Shown piece by piece: positions 17,808 to 25,503 of a stretch of 64,000 bases of DNA. The DNA comes from Polaribacter sp. HaHaR_3_91 (GTDB lineage: Bacteria > Bacteroidota > Bacteroidia > Flavobacteriales > Flavobacteriaceae), in the NCBI RefSeq assembly GCF_019278525.1, contig NZ_CP058986.1:3859001-3923000 (forward strand), read 5' to 3'. Numbering within the stretch: position 1 is the first letter of the stretch; each line of letters opens with the position of its first letter. The notes under the pieces were generated by a model. That model was not told where the DNA came from. It searched no databases and was given only the letters and a program-made list of their open reading frames with translations. A program made the translations under genes and the position numbers.

Positions 17808-18650
17808 ATGAAAAACATATTATTTCCAACAGACTTTTCAGAAATTTCTTTAAATGCCTTTGCGTATGCAATGGAATACGCACAAAAGCTAGATGCTACC
17901 TTAATTATATATCATGCCTATCATGAAGACATATCGGTAGATGAAAAAACACAATCTATTTACGAAAAAATTGACATTGATAATTTTAGAAATAAAAAAG
18001 ATAAATTTCCGCCTTTTCAAAAGCTGATAAAAGCAAGTAAAAAAGGAGACTTAAAAGTAAAATACATTGTTGATGAAGGTGTTTTTTCCGATTCTCTATT
18101 TAAATATGTTGCCAAACGTGATGACAAAATTGACATCATTATAATGGGAACTAGCAAAGGAAAAAATAGCAGCCTTTTTAATATTTTTATGGAAACCAAT
18201 ACCATTAAAATTTTAGAAGAAATAGACAAACCTGTAATCGCAGTTCCAGAAAACGCAAAATTTGATGGTTCTCTAGACAATATTATGTTCTTGGTAGATT
18301 ATAGAGATGAAGAAATTGAACCTTTAGAGAAAATAACCAAAGTTGTTAAAGAGTTTAGTGCTCAATTACACGTTGTACATTTCGATTTAGCTCATGGTGA
18401 ATCTATTTCTCCATTAATGGATAACTTTAGACAGAACTTAACTTTAAAACATAAAAAAACCAAATTTGTGTCTATTGATACTTTACATTTAAAAACATCT
18501 TTAACAGATTATTGTACCGAAAATAAAATAGACATGGTTTGCTTATTAAATCAAGAACGCAACTTATACCAACGTTTATTTACCTTTAGTTTAGCAGAAG
18601 ATTTAATCAATCATATTGATATCCCTGTAATGGCTATTTATAAAAAGTAA
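17808..18650 (+). CDS. Universal stress protein, tandem-domain
   Basis: The protein has 280 residues and two UspA-like halves (about 1-145 and 150-280). The first starts with the typical NILFPTDFSE and ends with an IIMGTSKG loop near the ATP-binding region. The second lacks a clear G-x2-G-x9-G motif. It is cytoplasmic. It starts 11 bases after the porin stop codon and is followed by a terminator, so it closes the permease-porin-Usp unit. Confidence 0.92.
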   Translation: MKNILFPTDFSEISLNAFAYAMEYAQKLDATLIIYHAYHEDISVDEKTQSIYEKIDIDNFRNKKDKFPPFQKLIKASKKGDLKVKYIVDEGVFSDSLFKYVAKRDDKIDIIIMGTSKGKNSSLFNIFMETNTIKILEEIDKPVIAVPENAKFDGSLDNIMFLVDYRDEEIEPLEKITKVVKEFSAQLHVVHFDLAHGESISPLMDNFRQNLTLKHKKTKFVSIDTLHLKTSLTDYCTENKIDMVCLLNQERNLYQRLFTFSLAEDLINHIDIPVMAIYKK

Positions 18651-18676
18651 TAGATACAAGTATCTAGTTTAAAATT

Positions 18677-18712
18677 TAAAATCTCAGGTTCATGTTAATC
18701 TGAGATTTTTTA
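18677..18712 (+). terminator. Terminator after the Usp gene
   Basis: The stem aaatctcag / ctgagattt has a 12-base loop and a short T-run. Confidence 0.75.
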
Positions 18713-18718
18713 CTTTTG
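18711..18718 (+). promoter_or_regulatory. -7 box of the HD hydrolase gene
   Basis: TACTTTTG fits TAnnTTTG and ends five bases before the ATG at 18723. Transcription from it would give an almost leaderless message. Confidence 0.4.
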
Positions 18719-18722
18719 TAAC

Positions 18723-19382
18723 ATGGATAAAGACAACATCATACTAAATACTATAAAATTTGTAAAAGAAACCTTAAAAGATGCCGAAGGCGGACATGAT
18801 TGGTTTCACATAGAACGTGTCTATAAAAATGCAGTTTTAATTTCTAAGGATGAACATGTAAATGCTTTTATAGTTTCTTTAGGTGCGCTATTGCATGATA
18901 TTGCAGATCCTAAATTTTATGATGGAGACGAATCTGTTGGTCCTAAAATAGCAACAAAATTTTTAGAAGAACAAAACGTTTCTAAAGACATAATAGGGCA
19001 TGTTATAAATATAATAAAACACATATCTTTTAAAAACTCTTTAGAAACTAGTGGTAAAAAATTTACTTCTAAAGAATTAGAAGTTGTGCAAGATGCAGAC
19101 AGATTAGATGCTATTGGAGCCATTGGTATTGCGCGTTGTTTTAATTATGGTGGATTTAAAAACAGGGCTTTGTATAACCCAGAAATTCCACCAAATCTAA
19201 ATATGACTAAAGAAGAGTATAAAAACTCTTCCGCTCCAACAATCAATCATTTCTACGAAAAATTATTGCTATTAAAAAATAAAATGAATACTGTTACTGG
19301 ACAGCAAATTGCTGCAGAAAGACATTCTTTTATGGAATTATTTCTGAAGCAATTTGATGATGAATGGAATGGAGTGAAGTAA
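18723..19382 (+). CDS. HD-domain phosphohydrolase
   Basis: The protein has 219 residues. The metal-binding HD superfamily residues are visible: GGHDWFHIERV (His25, His29), LLHDIAD (His58-Asp59) and VQDADRLDAIGAIGIAR. The arrangement is that of the YedJ/YfbR-like uncharacterised phosphohydrolases. The substrate is unknown, with nucleotides or phosphate esters likely. It is single, converges with the AraC gene, and its promoter box sits directly before the ATG. Confidence 0.9.
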   Translation: MDKDNIILNTIKFVKETLKDAEGGHDWFHIERVYKNAVLISKDEHVNAFIVSLGALLHDIADPKFYDGDESVGPKIATKFLEEQNVSKDIIGHVINIIKHISFKNSLETSGKKFTSKELEVVQDADRLDAIGAIGIARCFNYGGFKNRALYNPEIPPNLNMTKEEYKNSSAPTINHFYEKLLLLKNKMNTVTGQQIAAERHSFMELFLKQFDDEWNGVK

Positions 19383-19392
19383 TTAGAAAAGC

Positions 19393-20265
19393 TTAATTCT
19401 GAATTAAACTCATCATTTCACTTCTATATTTTGAAGCAGATTTACCTGTAAACTCTTTAAACAATTTATTAAAGTGAGAAAAGTTATTAAAACCACATTC
19501 AAAACAAATATCTGTAATACTCGTTTGGCTTTCAGATAATAATTTAGTTGCATGTACAACTCTATATTCATTTACCAATTTAGTAAACGTTCTACCTGTT
19601 GTTTTCTTAAAAAACCTACAAAACGCAGGAACCGTCATACTTACAAGATCAGAAATTTCATCTAAACTAATATGTTGGTTAAAGTTTTCGTTTATATGTT
19701 TAAAGATTACATCTATTTTACTACTGTCTTGTGGTTGCGTCTCAAAAGCATAACCATCTGCATTCAATAAAGTATAATCATCTGATTTAGAAAGTGTATG
19801 CAAAATTTCTAACAAAATCAACACTTGTTTAAAACCTTCTTTTTCAGATAATTTTTCAATTTTTGGACCTAATTTTTGTTTTGTTTTTACACCAAAAAGA
19901 ATTCCTTTTTTGGCTTTTTCAAATAAAATACTAATAGGTTTCATTTCAGGAACTTCAAAAAACTCATTTCCTAAAAAGTCTGGTTTAAATTGTACCAAGG
20001 TTTCAGAACCATTGGTTGTTAGTCTATCTGTAAAACCATTATGTGGCAAATTAGATCCTATTAATAATAACTGACTATTATTAAAGTAAGACAAATGATT
20101 ACCAATATGTCTTTTACCCTTTCCCTTATTCACATAAACTAATTCGATTTCTGGGTGAAAATGCCAGAATGCTTTTATTTGCTTCAAAAACTCTGTATGT
20201 TTTTTTACAAGTATTGAGCTTCCAAAATCGGGACTAATTTTCTCTAAAGTAGGTTTAACGTTCAT
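19393..20265 (-). CDS. AraC-family transcriptional regulator
   Basis: The protein has 290 residues. The N-terminal part (about 20-130) is cupin-like (FWHFHPEIELVYVNKGKGKR), a likely ligand-sensing domain. The C-terminal ~100 residues hold two helix-turn-helix motifs (ISLDEISDLVSMTVPAFCRF and TSITDICFECGFNNFSHFNK). It is transcribed away from the five-copy secreted protein array, whose first promoter is about 170 bases from its start. Control of that array is possible but only by position. Confidence 0.93.
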   Translation of the reverse strand: MNVKPTLEKISPDFGSSILVKKHTEFLKQIKAFWHFHPEIELVYVNKGKGKRHIGNHLSYFNNSQLLLIGSNLPHNGFTDRLTTNGSETLVQFKPDFLGNEFFEVPEMKPISILFEKAKKGILFGVKTKQKLGPKIEKLSEKEGFKQVLILLEILHTLSKSDDYTLLNADGYAFETQPQDSSKIDVIFKHINENFNQHISLDEISDLVSMTVPAFCRFFKKTTGRTFTKLVNEYRVVHATKLLSESQTSITDICFECGFNNFSHFNKLFKEFTGKSASKYRSEMMSLIQN

Positions 20266-20284
20266 AAATAGTACTATTTAACGG

Positions 20285-20292
20285 CAAATTTA
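20285..20292 (-). promoter_or_regulatory. -7 box of the AraC gene
   Basis: TAAATTTG on the minus strand fits TAnnTTTG exactly, 19 bases before the ATG. Confidence 0.5.
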
Positions 20293-20433
20293 CGACACTT
20301 AACACTAAAAAGCTGTATAAAATTAACAAAATTATAGACTAAATTATCTTTACTTTCTTTTAACATAAAAATAACAGTTAATCTAGTACATAAACCCACC
20401 AATTTAGATGTTTTCTAAACAGAATTGCTGCCA

Positions 20434-20441
20434 TAAATTTG
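20434..20441 (+). promoter_or_regulatory. -7 box, array unit 1
   Basis: TAAATTTG is followed by cagtgttattaatcat, the same leader as in units 2 and 3. A TTTTC stands about 19 bases upstream at the -33 position. Confidence 0.6.
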
Positions 20442-20473
20442 CAGTGTTATTAATCATATAAATGACAAATAAA

Positions 20474-21040
20474 ATGAAGAAAATTATATTAGTTGCTTTA
20501 ATGTTCGGAACATTAATTAGTTATGCAAACGAAAACATCAATACTGAAGACGCAAAGAAAACTGTAAAGGTTGAATTTAATAATGTAAAAAAAGGTCAGA
20601 CTTTAACCATTAAAAATAGTAACGGTTTAACTGTTTACAATAATGAAATTCAAAATTCTGGAGACTATTCTAAAACATTTGATTTTTCTGCTTTAGAAAA
20701 TGGAATTTACTCTGCTGAGTTAAATAAAGACTTCGAAATTGTTATTAAACAATTTAATGTTGAAAATGGATTGGTAACATTTTTAAACAATAAAGATCAA
20801 AAAATATTTAAACCAATCATTAGAACTGAAGGTGAATTATTATTAATATCAAAAATTAATTTTAACAATGAACCTTTAAAAGTTTCTCTTTACTATAATG
20901 ATGAAGCTGTACTTTCTGAAACCTTATCTGGGGACAAAATTTTAAAAAGAGTTTACAAATTGTCTCAAAAAGAAACTGGTGTTTATAAAGTAGTTATTAG
21001 TTCTGATGAAAGAACTTATTCAAAAGAATTTAAAATATAA
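20474..21040 (+). CDS. Secreted array protein 1
   Basis: The protein has 188 residues from the second in-frame ATG. An ATG at 20462 is also in frame, but units 4 and 5 have ATA at the matching position, so I prefer 20474. The signal peptide is MKKIILVALMFGTLISYA. The mature part seems to hold two related beta-sandwich-like segments (about 25-95 and 98-188), each with a pattern of strand, NxxG, polar turn, and GxYxxE/V (LENGIYSAEL; KETGVYKVVI). I do not know the family; it recalls DUF3244 or T9SS-tail-like Ig folds. There is no Cys in the mature protein. The function is unknown. Confidence 0.85.
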   Translation: MKKIILVALMFGTLISYANENINTEDAKKTVKVEFNNVKKGQTLTIKNSNGLTVYNNEIQNSGDYSKTFDFSALENGIYSAELNKDFEIVIKQFNVENGLVTFLNNKDQKIFKPIIRTEGELLLISKINFNNEPLKVSLYYNDEAVLSETLSGDKILKRVYKLSQKETGVYKVVISSDERTYSKEFKI

Positions 21041-21086
21041 AAATTTAGTTAATTGTTTCGTCAAATTACTGCTATAGTTTGATGGT

Positions 21087-21116
21087 AAAAGCGAGTCCAA
21101 AAGGACTCGCTTTTTA
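21087..21116 (+). terminator. Terminator, array unit 1
   Basis: The 12-bp stem aaaagcgagtcc / ggactcgctttt has an aaaa loop and a T-run. Confidence 0.88.
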
Positions 21117-21267
21117 TGTTTATAAAACATCTAGACAAAACCTTTATTGCATAAATTAACATAAACCTACACTATATTAACATGTGTAAATCTACCAAAC
21201 AAACACACTTGTTAATATAACATATAAAAACACCAATTATGATGTTTTCTAAACAAAACTTCTATCA

Positions 21268-21275
21268 TAAATTTG
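21268..21275 (+). promoter_or_regulatory. -7 box, array unit 2
   Basis: TAAATTTG sits in a block (gatgttttctaaac ... cagtgttattaatcat) nearly identical to unit 1. Confidence 0.6.
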
Positions 21276-21307
21276 CAGTGTTATTAATCATATAAATGAT
21301 ATATAAA

Positions 21308-21886
21308 ATGAAAATAAAGAAAATTATATTAGTTGCTTTAATGTTCGGAACATTAATAACTAACGCAAACGAAAAAGACAATACCAATTATAAAGAAGCA
21401 AAAAAAACTGTTAAGGTTGAATTTAATAATGTAAAAAAAGGTCAGACTTTAACTATTAAAAATAGTAACGGTTTAACTGTTTATAATAATGAAATTCAAA
21501 ATTCTGGAGACTATTCTAAAACTTTTGATTTTTCTGCTTTAGAAAACGGAATTTACTCTGCTGAATTAAATAAAGACTTCGAAATTGTTATTAAACAATT
21601 TTATGTTGAAAATGGATTGGTTACTTTTTTAAATAATAAAGATGAAAAAATATTTAAACCAATCATTAGAACTGAAGGTGAATTATTATTAATATCAAAA
21701 ATTAATTTTAACAATGAACCTTTAAAAGTTACTCTTTACTATAATGATGAAGCTGTACTTTCTGAATCCATATCTGGAGACAAACTTTTAAAAAGAGTTT
21801 ACAAATTATCTGAAAAGGAAGTTGGTGCTTATAAAGTAGTTATTAATTCTGATCAAAGAACTTATACAAAAGAATTTAAAATATAA
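21308..21886 (+). CDS. Secreted array protein 2
   Basis: The protein has 192 residues from the ATG aligned with units 4 and 5; an upstream ATG at 21296 is less likely. Signal peptide MKIKKIILVALMFGTLITNA. It is nearly the same protein as unit 1 between the signal peptide and residue ~165, with changes such as YVENG for NVENG and SISGDKLL for TLSGDKIL. A small linker after the signal peptide (EKDNTNYKEA) differs from unit 1. It has its own promoter and terminator and is not part of an operon. Confidence 0.85.
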   Translation: MKIKKIILVALMFGTLITNANEKDNTNYKEAKKTVKVEFNNVKKGQTLTIKNSNGLTVYNNEIQNSGDYSKTFDFSALENGIYSAELNKDFEIVIKQFYVENGLVTFLNNKDEKIFKPIIRTEGELLLISKINFNNEPLKVTLYYNDEAVLSESISGDKLLKRVYKLSEKEVGAYKVVINSDQRTYTKEFKI

Positions 21887-21932
21887 AAATTTAGTTAATT
21901 GTTTCGTCAAATTACTGCTATAGTTTGATGGT

Positions 21933-21962
21933 AAAAGCGAGTCCAAAAGGACTCGCTTTTTA
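21933..21962 (+). terminator. Terminator, array unit 2
   Basis: The stem and loop are the same as in unit 1 (aaaagcgagtcc / ggactcgctttt). Confidence 0.88.
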
Positions 21963-22115
21963 TGTTTATAAACATATAGACTAAAAATCTTTATTGTATA
22001 AAATTAACACAAACATATTCAATATTAACATACCTAAATTCAATACAGAAATACGATTGTTAATATAACACACAAAAACACCAATTACGATGTTTTATAG
22101 ACAAAACTTCTGTCA

Positions 22116-22123
22116 TAAATTTG
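22116..22123 (+). promoter_or_regulatory. -7 box, array unit 3
   Basis: TAAATTTG is in the same leader context as units 1 and 2. Confidence 0.6.
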
Positions 22124-22155
22124 CAGTGTTATTAATCATATAAATGATATATAAA

Positions 22156-22734
22156 ATGAAAATAAAGAAAATTATATTAGTTGCTTTAATGTTCGGAACA
22201 TTAATAACTAACGCAAACGAAAAAGACAATAGCAATTATAAAGAAGCAAAGAAAACTGTTAAGGTTGAATTTAATAATGTAAAAAAAGGTCAGACTTTAA
22301 CTATTAAAAATAGTAACGGTTTAACTGTTTACAATAATGAAATTCAAAATTCTGGAGACTATTCTAAAACATTTGATTTTTCTGCTTTAGAAAATGGAAT
22401 TTACTCTGCTGAGTTAAATAAAGACTTCGAAATTGTTATTAAACAATTTAATCTTGAAAATGGATTGGTTACATTTTTAAATAATAAAGATGAAAAAATA
22501 TTTAAACCAATCATTAGAACTGAAGGTGAATTATTATTAATATCAAAAATTAATTTTAACAATGAACCTTTAAAAGTTACTCTTTATTATAATAATGAAG
22601 CTGTACTATCTGAAACCATATCTGGAGACAAACTTTTACAAAGAGTTTACAAATTATCTGAAAAGGAAGTTGGTGCTTATAAAGTAGTTGTTAGTTCTGA
22701 TGAAAGAACTTATACAAAAGATTTTACAATATAA
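22156..22734 (+). CDS. Secreted array protein 3
   Basis: The protein has 192 residues from the preferred second ATG (an alternative lies at 22144). It is the closest match to unit 2 at the N-terminus (EKDNSNYKEA) and to unit 1 in the middle, a mosaic that suggests gene conversion between copies. Its C-terminus reads TYTKDFTI, like units 4 and 5 rather than KEFKI of units 1 and 2. Signal peptide, two Ig-like segments and lack of Cys are as in the other copies. Confidence 0.85.
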   Translation: MKIKKIILVALMFGTLITNANEKDNSNYKEAKKTVKVEFNNVKKGQTLTIKNSNGLTVYNNEIQNSGDYSKTFDFSALENGIYSAELNKDFEIVIKQFNLENGLVTFLNNKDEKIFKPIIRTEGELLLISKINFNNEPLKVTLYYNNEAVLSETISGDKLLQRVYKLSEKEVGAYKVVVSSDERTYTKDFTI

Positions 22735-22780
22735 AAATTTAGTTAATTGTTTCGTCAAATTACTGCTATAATTTGATGGT

Positions 22781-22810
22781 AAAAGCGAGTCCAATAGGAC
22801 TCGCTTTTTA
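22781..22810 (+). terminator. Terminator, array unit 3
   Basis: The stem aaaagcgagtcc / ggactcgctttt has an aata loop and a T-run. Confidence 0.88.
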
Positions 22811-22951
22811 TTTGAAATACTTTTTTACAGAAAATAAAATTAACATAAATATACTCTATATTAACTTAACGATTAATTAACATCAATCAAACATGATAAA
22901 ATAACACATAAATACAGCAATTATGATGTTTTTAAAACTCAACTACCATTG

Positions 22952-22959
22952 TACATTTG
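22952..22959 (+). promoter_or_regulatory. -7 box, array unit 4
   Basis: TACATTTG fits the consensus. The leader (agcgttactaacctttaaat) differs from units 1-3 but matches unit 5. Confidence 0.55.
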
Positions 22960-22989
22960 TAGCGTTACTAACCTTTAAATAAGAAGATA

Positions 22990-23574
22990 ATGAAAACAAT
23001 AATTAAAACAATTTTAGTAGTAACATTAATGTTTGGAACATTAATTAGTTATGCAAACGACAACACGAAATCTACTAATTCAGTAGCCGTTAAAAAAGTT
23101 AAAGTAGAATTTAAAGATGTAAAAAAAGGGAATGCTTTAACTATTAAAAATGAATACGGAATAACGATATATAAACAAGTACTACAAAGTTCTGGAAACT
23201 TTACTAAGAATTTCGATTTAACAAATTTAGAAGATGGTTTATATACTACCGAACTAGAAAAAGACTTCGAAATTATTATTAAGAAACTTGAAATTAAAGA
23301 TGGTTTTGTAACTTTCTATAAAAAAGAAAAGGAAGTAATTTTTAAACCAGTAATTAGAACAGAAGGAAATTTAATTTTGATTTCTAAAATTGAATTTGAC
23401 AACCAACCTTTAAATGTAACTTTATACTACAATAATGACATTATTTTTTCTGATAAAGTAGAAGGAGAAAAAATCTTAAATAGAGTTTATAAATTATCTG
23501 AAACGGAAGAAGGAGCATACAAAGTTGTTATTAACTCAGACGACAGAACTTACATTAAAGATTTTACATTATAA
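22990..23574 (+). CDS. Secreted array protein 4
   Basis: The protein has 194 residues with signal peptide MKTIIKTILVVTLMFGTLIS. It shares the family pattern (KPVIRTEGNLILISKIEFDN; YYNNDIIFSDKV) but is clearly diverged from units 1-3, with an acidic/lysine-rich surface (KKEKEVIFKP). An A/G-rich aagaaga lies just before the ATG, unlike units 1-3. No Cys is present in the mature protein. It forms a subfamily with unit 5. Confidence 0.87.
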   Translation: MKTIIKTILVVTLMFGTLISYANDNTKSTNSVAVKKVKVEFKDVKKGNALTIKNEYGITIYKQVLQSSGNFTKNFDLTNLEDGLYTTELEKDFEIIIKKLEIKDGFVTFYKKEKEVIFKPVIRTEGNLILISKIEFDNQPLNVTLYYNNDIIFSDKVEGEKILNRVYKLSETEEGAYKVVINSDDRTYIKDFTL

Positions 23575-23620
23575 AAATTTAGTTAATTGTTTCGTTAAAT
23601 TACTGCTATAATTTGATGAT

Positions 23621-23650
23621 AAAAGCGAGTCCAAAAGGGCTCGCTTTTTA
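23621..23650 (+). terminator. Terminator, array unit 4
   Basis: The stem aaaagcgagtcc / gggctcgctttt has one G-T wobble position and a T-run. Confidence 0.85.
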
Positions 23651-23792
23651 TTTTAAAACACTTTTTTATAGAAAATAAAATTAACACAAATATATTCTAT
23701 TTTAACCTTACAATTTATTAACACTAACTTAAACTGATAAAATAACATACAAATATACCAATTATGATGTTTTAGGAGCTTAACTTCCATCT

Positions 23793-23800
23793 TACCTTTG
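23793..23800 (+). promoter_or_regulatory. -7 box, array unit 5
   Basis: TACCTTTG fits TAnnTTTG. The leader matches unit 4. Confidence 0.55.
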
Positions 23801-23830
23801 CAGTGTTACTAACCTTTAAATAAGAAAAAA

Positions 23831-24415
23831 ATGAAAACAGTAATTAAAACAATTTTAGTAGTAACATTAATGTTTGGAACATTAATTAGTTACGCAAACG
23901 ACAACACAAAACCTACAAATTCAGTAGCTGTTGAAAGAGTTAAAGTTGAGTACAAAGCCGTAAAGAAAGGCGATGCTTTAACAATAAAAAATGAATATGG
24001 AATAACAATATATAAACAGGTATTACAAAGTTCTGGAAACTATACTAAAACTTTCGATTTAACGAATTTAGAAGATGGCTTATACACAACAGAACTAGAA
24101 AAAGACTTCGAAATTCTTGTTAAGAAGCTTGAGGTAAAAGATGGTTTTGTTACTTTTCATAAAAATGAAAATGAAATAATCTTTAAACCAGTAATTAGAA
24201 CAGAAGGAAATTTAGTTTTAATTTCTAAAATTGAATTTGATAACATTCCTTTAAATGTAACTTTATATTACAACAATAAAATTATCCTTTCTGATAAAGT
24301 GACTGGAGAAAAAGTATTAAATAGAGTTTACAAATTGTCTGAAACTGAAAAAGGAGCTTATAAGGTGATTATTAATTGTAATAACAGAACATACAAAAAA
24401 GATTTTACAATATAA
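23831..24415 (+). CDS. Secreted array protein 5
   Basis: The protein has 194 residues and is the closest relative of unit 4, with the same signal peptide type (MKTVIKTILVVTLMFGTLIS). It differs at scattered surface positions (VERVKVEYKAVKKGDALTI; HKNENEIIFKP) and has a single Cys near the C-terminus (INCNNRTYKKDFTI), where the other copies have Ser-Asp. As the last copy it carries the most altered 3' region and terminator. Function unknown. Confidence 0.87.
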   Translation: MKTVIKTILVVTLMFGTLISYANDNTKPTNSVAVERVKVEYKAVKKGDALTIKNEYGITIYKQVLQSSGNYTKTFDLTNLEDGLYTTELEKDFEILVKKLEVKDGFVTFHKNENEIIFKPVIRTEGNLVLISKIEFDNIPLNVTLYYNNKIILSDKVTGEKVLNRVYKLSETEKGAYKVIINCNNRTYKKDFTI

Positions 24416-24460
24416 GAGTAATTAATTTTATCATCAATCTACTGCCATACTTTGATGCTT

Positions 24461-24490
24461 AAAGCGAGTCTAATTTAGACTCGCTTTTTT
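24461..24490 (+). terminator. Terminator, array unit 5
   Basis: The stem aaagcgagtcta / tagactcgcttt keeps the core of the other units, with compensating changes on both sides (tcta/taga), followed by six T. Confidence 0.88.
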
Positions 24491-24651
24491 TATAATAAAT
24501 AGATATAAAAAATAAAACCTCAACAACATCCGTAATTCTATTTATAAAACATGAACTTTTTTTTTACCAATAAAAGAAAGTACAAAAAGAAAAAAATAAT
24601 TTAAAAATCGATACATTTTAATTGAAATATCCATTATTTTGGTAAAAATTT

Positions 24652-24659
24652 TATTTTTG
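24652..24659 (+). promoter_or_regulatory. -7 box upstream of the ECF sigma gene
   Basis: TATTTTTG fits the consensus, 48 bases before the ATG. No clear -33 element is seen. Confidence 0.4.
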
Positions 24660-24707
24660 TTCTCTTATTACCTATTTCAACGAAATTGGTTAATTTAGGT
24701 ATTCCCC

Positions 24708-25316
24708 ATGAAAGATTATAGTAAACTCGAAATACGGCATTTTAAAAATTTTCAACTTGGTAACGAGAAGGCCTTTGAGTATTTTTTTAATAAACACCAT
24801 AGTCATATTTTAGGGTTTTGCATACAATTCATTTATGACAAATCACAATCTTCAAGCATTACACAAGAAGCTTTTCTAAACCTATGGCTTAATAGAGCTA
24901 AAATTGAAAAAATAAACGGTATTGAATCTTTTTTGTACACCTTTGCTAAATCTAAATGCCTTAATACAATTAGACACAACAAAGTAAAAGAACGTTTTAA
25001 AAGTAAAACTTTAAACGATAAAGAACGTGCATTAGATCTTGATGTATTAAATGCTATTAATTTTGACAGCCTAACCTTAATGGAGTTAGAAAATTTGATT
25101 TCTGATTCTATAAAAGATTTACCAGAGAAGACAAGAGTTATTTTCTTAAAAAAAAGATTTGAAAGCAAAAAAAATCAGGAGATTGCTGATGAATTAAATA
25201 TTACCCTAAAAACAGTAGAAGCGCATATGACCAAAGCTTTAAAAATTTTAAGAGTAAAACTATCTGATTACCTACCACTTATACTAGTTAGCATCATCCT
25301 TGCTAACCAACAATAG
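24708..25316 (+). CDS. ECF RNA polymerase sigma factor, FecI-like
   Basis: The protein has 202 residues. Region 2 (about 14-85: FFNKHHSHILGFCIQFIYDK, ITQEAFLNLW) and region 4 (about 130-185: LPEKTRVIFLKKRF, NQEIADELNITLKTVEAHMT) are both clear. Such sigma factors in Bacteroidota are controlled by a membrane FecR anti-sigma protein and a TonB-dependent transducer, both encoded next. The end LPLILVSIILANQQ is hydrophobic, which is common in this subgroup. The fecR gene follows after 187 bases and has its own possible promoter. Confidence 0.94.
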   Translation: MKDYSKLEIRHFKNFQLGNEKAFEYFFNKHHSHILGFCIQFIYDKSQSSSITQEAFLNLWLNRAKIEKINGIESFLYTFAKSKCLNTIRHNKVKERFKSKTLNDKERALDLDVLNAINFDSLTLMELENLISDSIKDLPEKTRVIFLKKRFESKKNQEIADELNITLKTVEAHMTKALKILRVKLSDYLPLILVSIILANQQ

Positions 25317-25370
25317 CCACTATTCTTTAAAACATTTTAGTAATTCATAGTTCTAATTACAAAAACAGAA

Positions 25371-25378
25371 TACTTTTG
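25371..25378 (+). promoter_or_regulatory. -7 box upstream of fecR
   Basis: TACTTTTG fits the consensus. It would give a leader of about 120 bases before the FecR start at 25504. Confidence 0.4.
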
Positions 25379-25503
25379 TCTTTATTTTTAATTAATCTAA
25401 ATAACTATAATATTATATCATAGGGTTATCTAAAACTGAAGTGTACTAACTTATATGCAACAAAAAGAAAGAAACACCAACATTAAATCAACATTACTTT
25501 AAA

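Larger units (their letters stand above)
20390..24490 (+). repeat. Tandem array of five promoter-gene-terminator cassettes
   Basis: Five units of about 835-850 bases follow head to tail. Each has an upstream block (related to ccaattatgatgtttt), a TAnnTTTG box, one secreted protein gene of 188-194 codons, a conserved 3' segment (tttagttaattgtttcgtc and a tcaaat/atttga hairpin in units 1-4) and a terminator built on gcgagtcc/ggactcgc. Units 1-3 are nearly identical within the gene; units 4-5 form a second, more distant pair. The sequences between units have drifted more than the functional blocks. Confidence 0.92.

Noticed and set aside
23000..23570. Array proteins as T9SS cargo
   Set aside because: The C-terminal halves look somewhat like Ig-type sorting tails, but the typical PNP motif and the KxxVxK-like end are missing, so I did not call type IX secretion for them.
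20390..24490. CRISPR or simple satellite array
   Set aside because: The repeating units are about 840 bases and each holds a full gene with a promoter and terminator; there are no short repeats with unique spacers.
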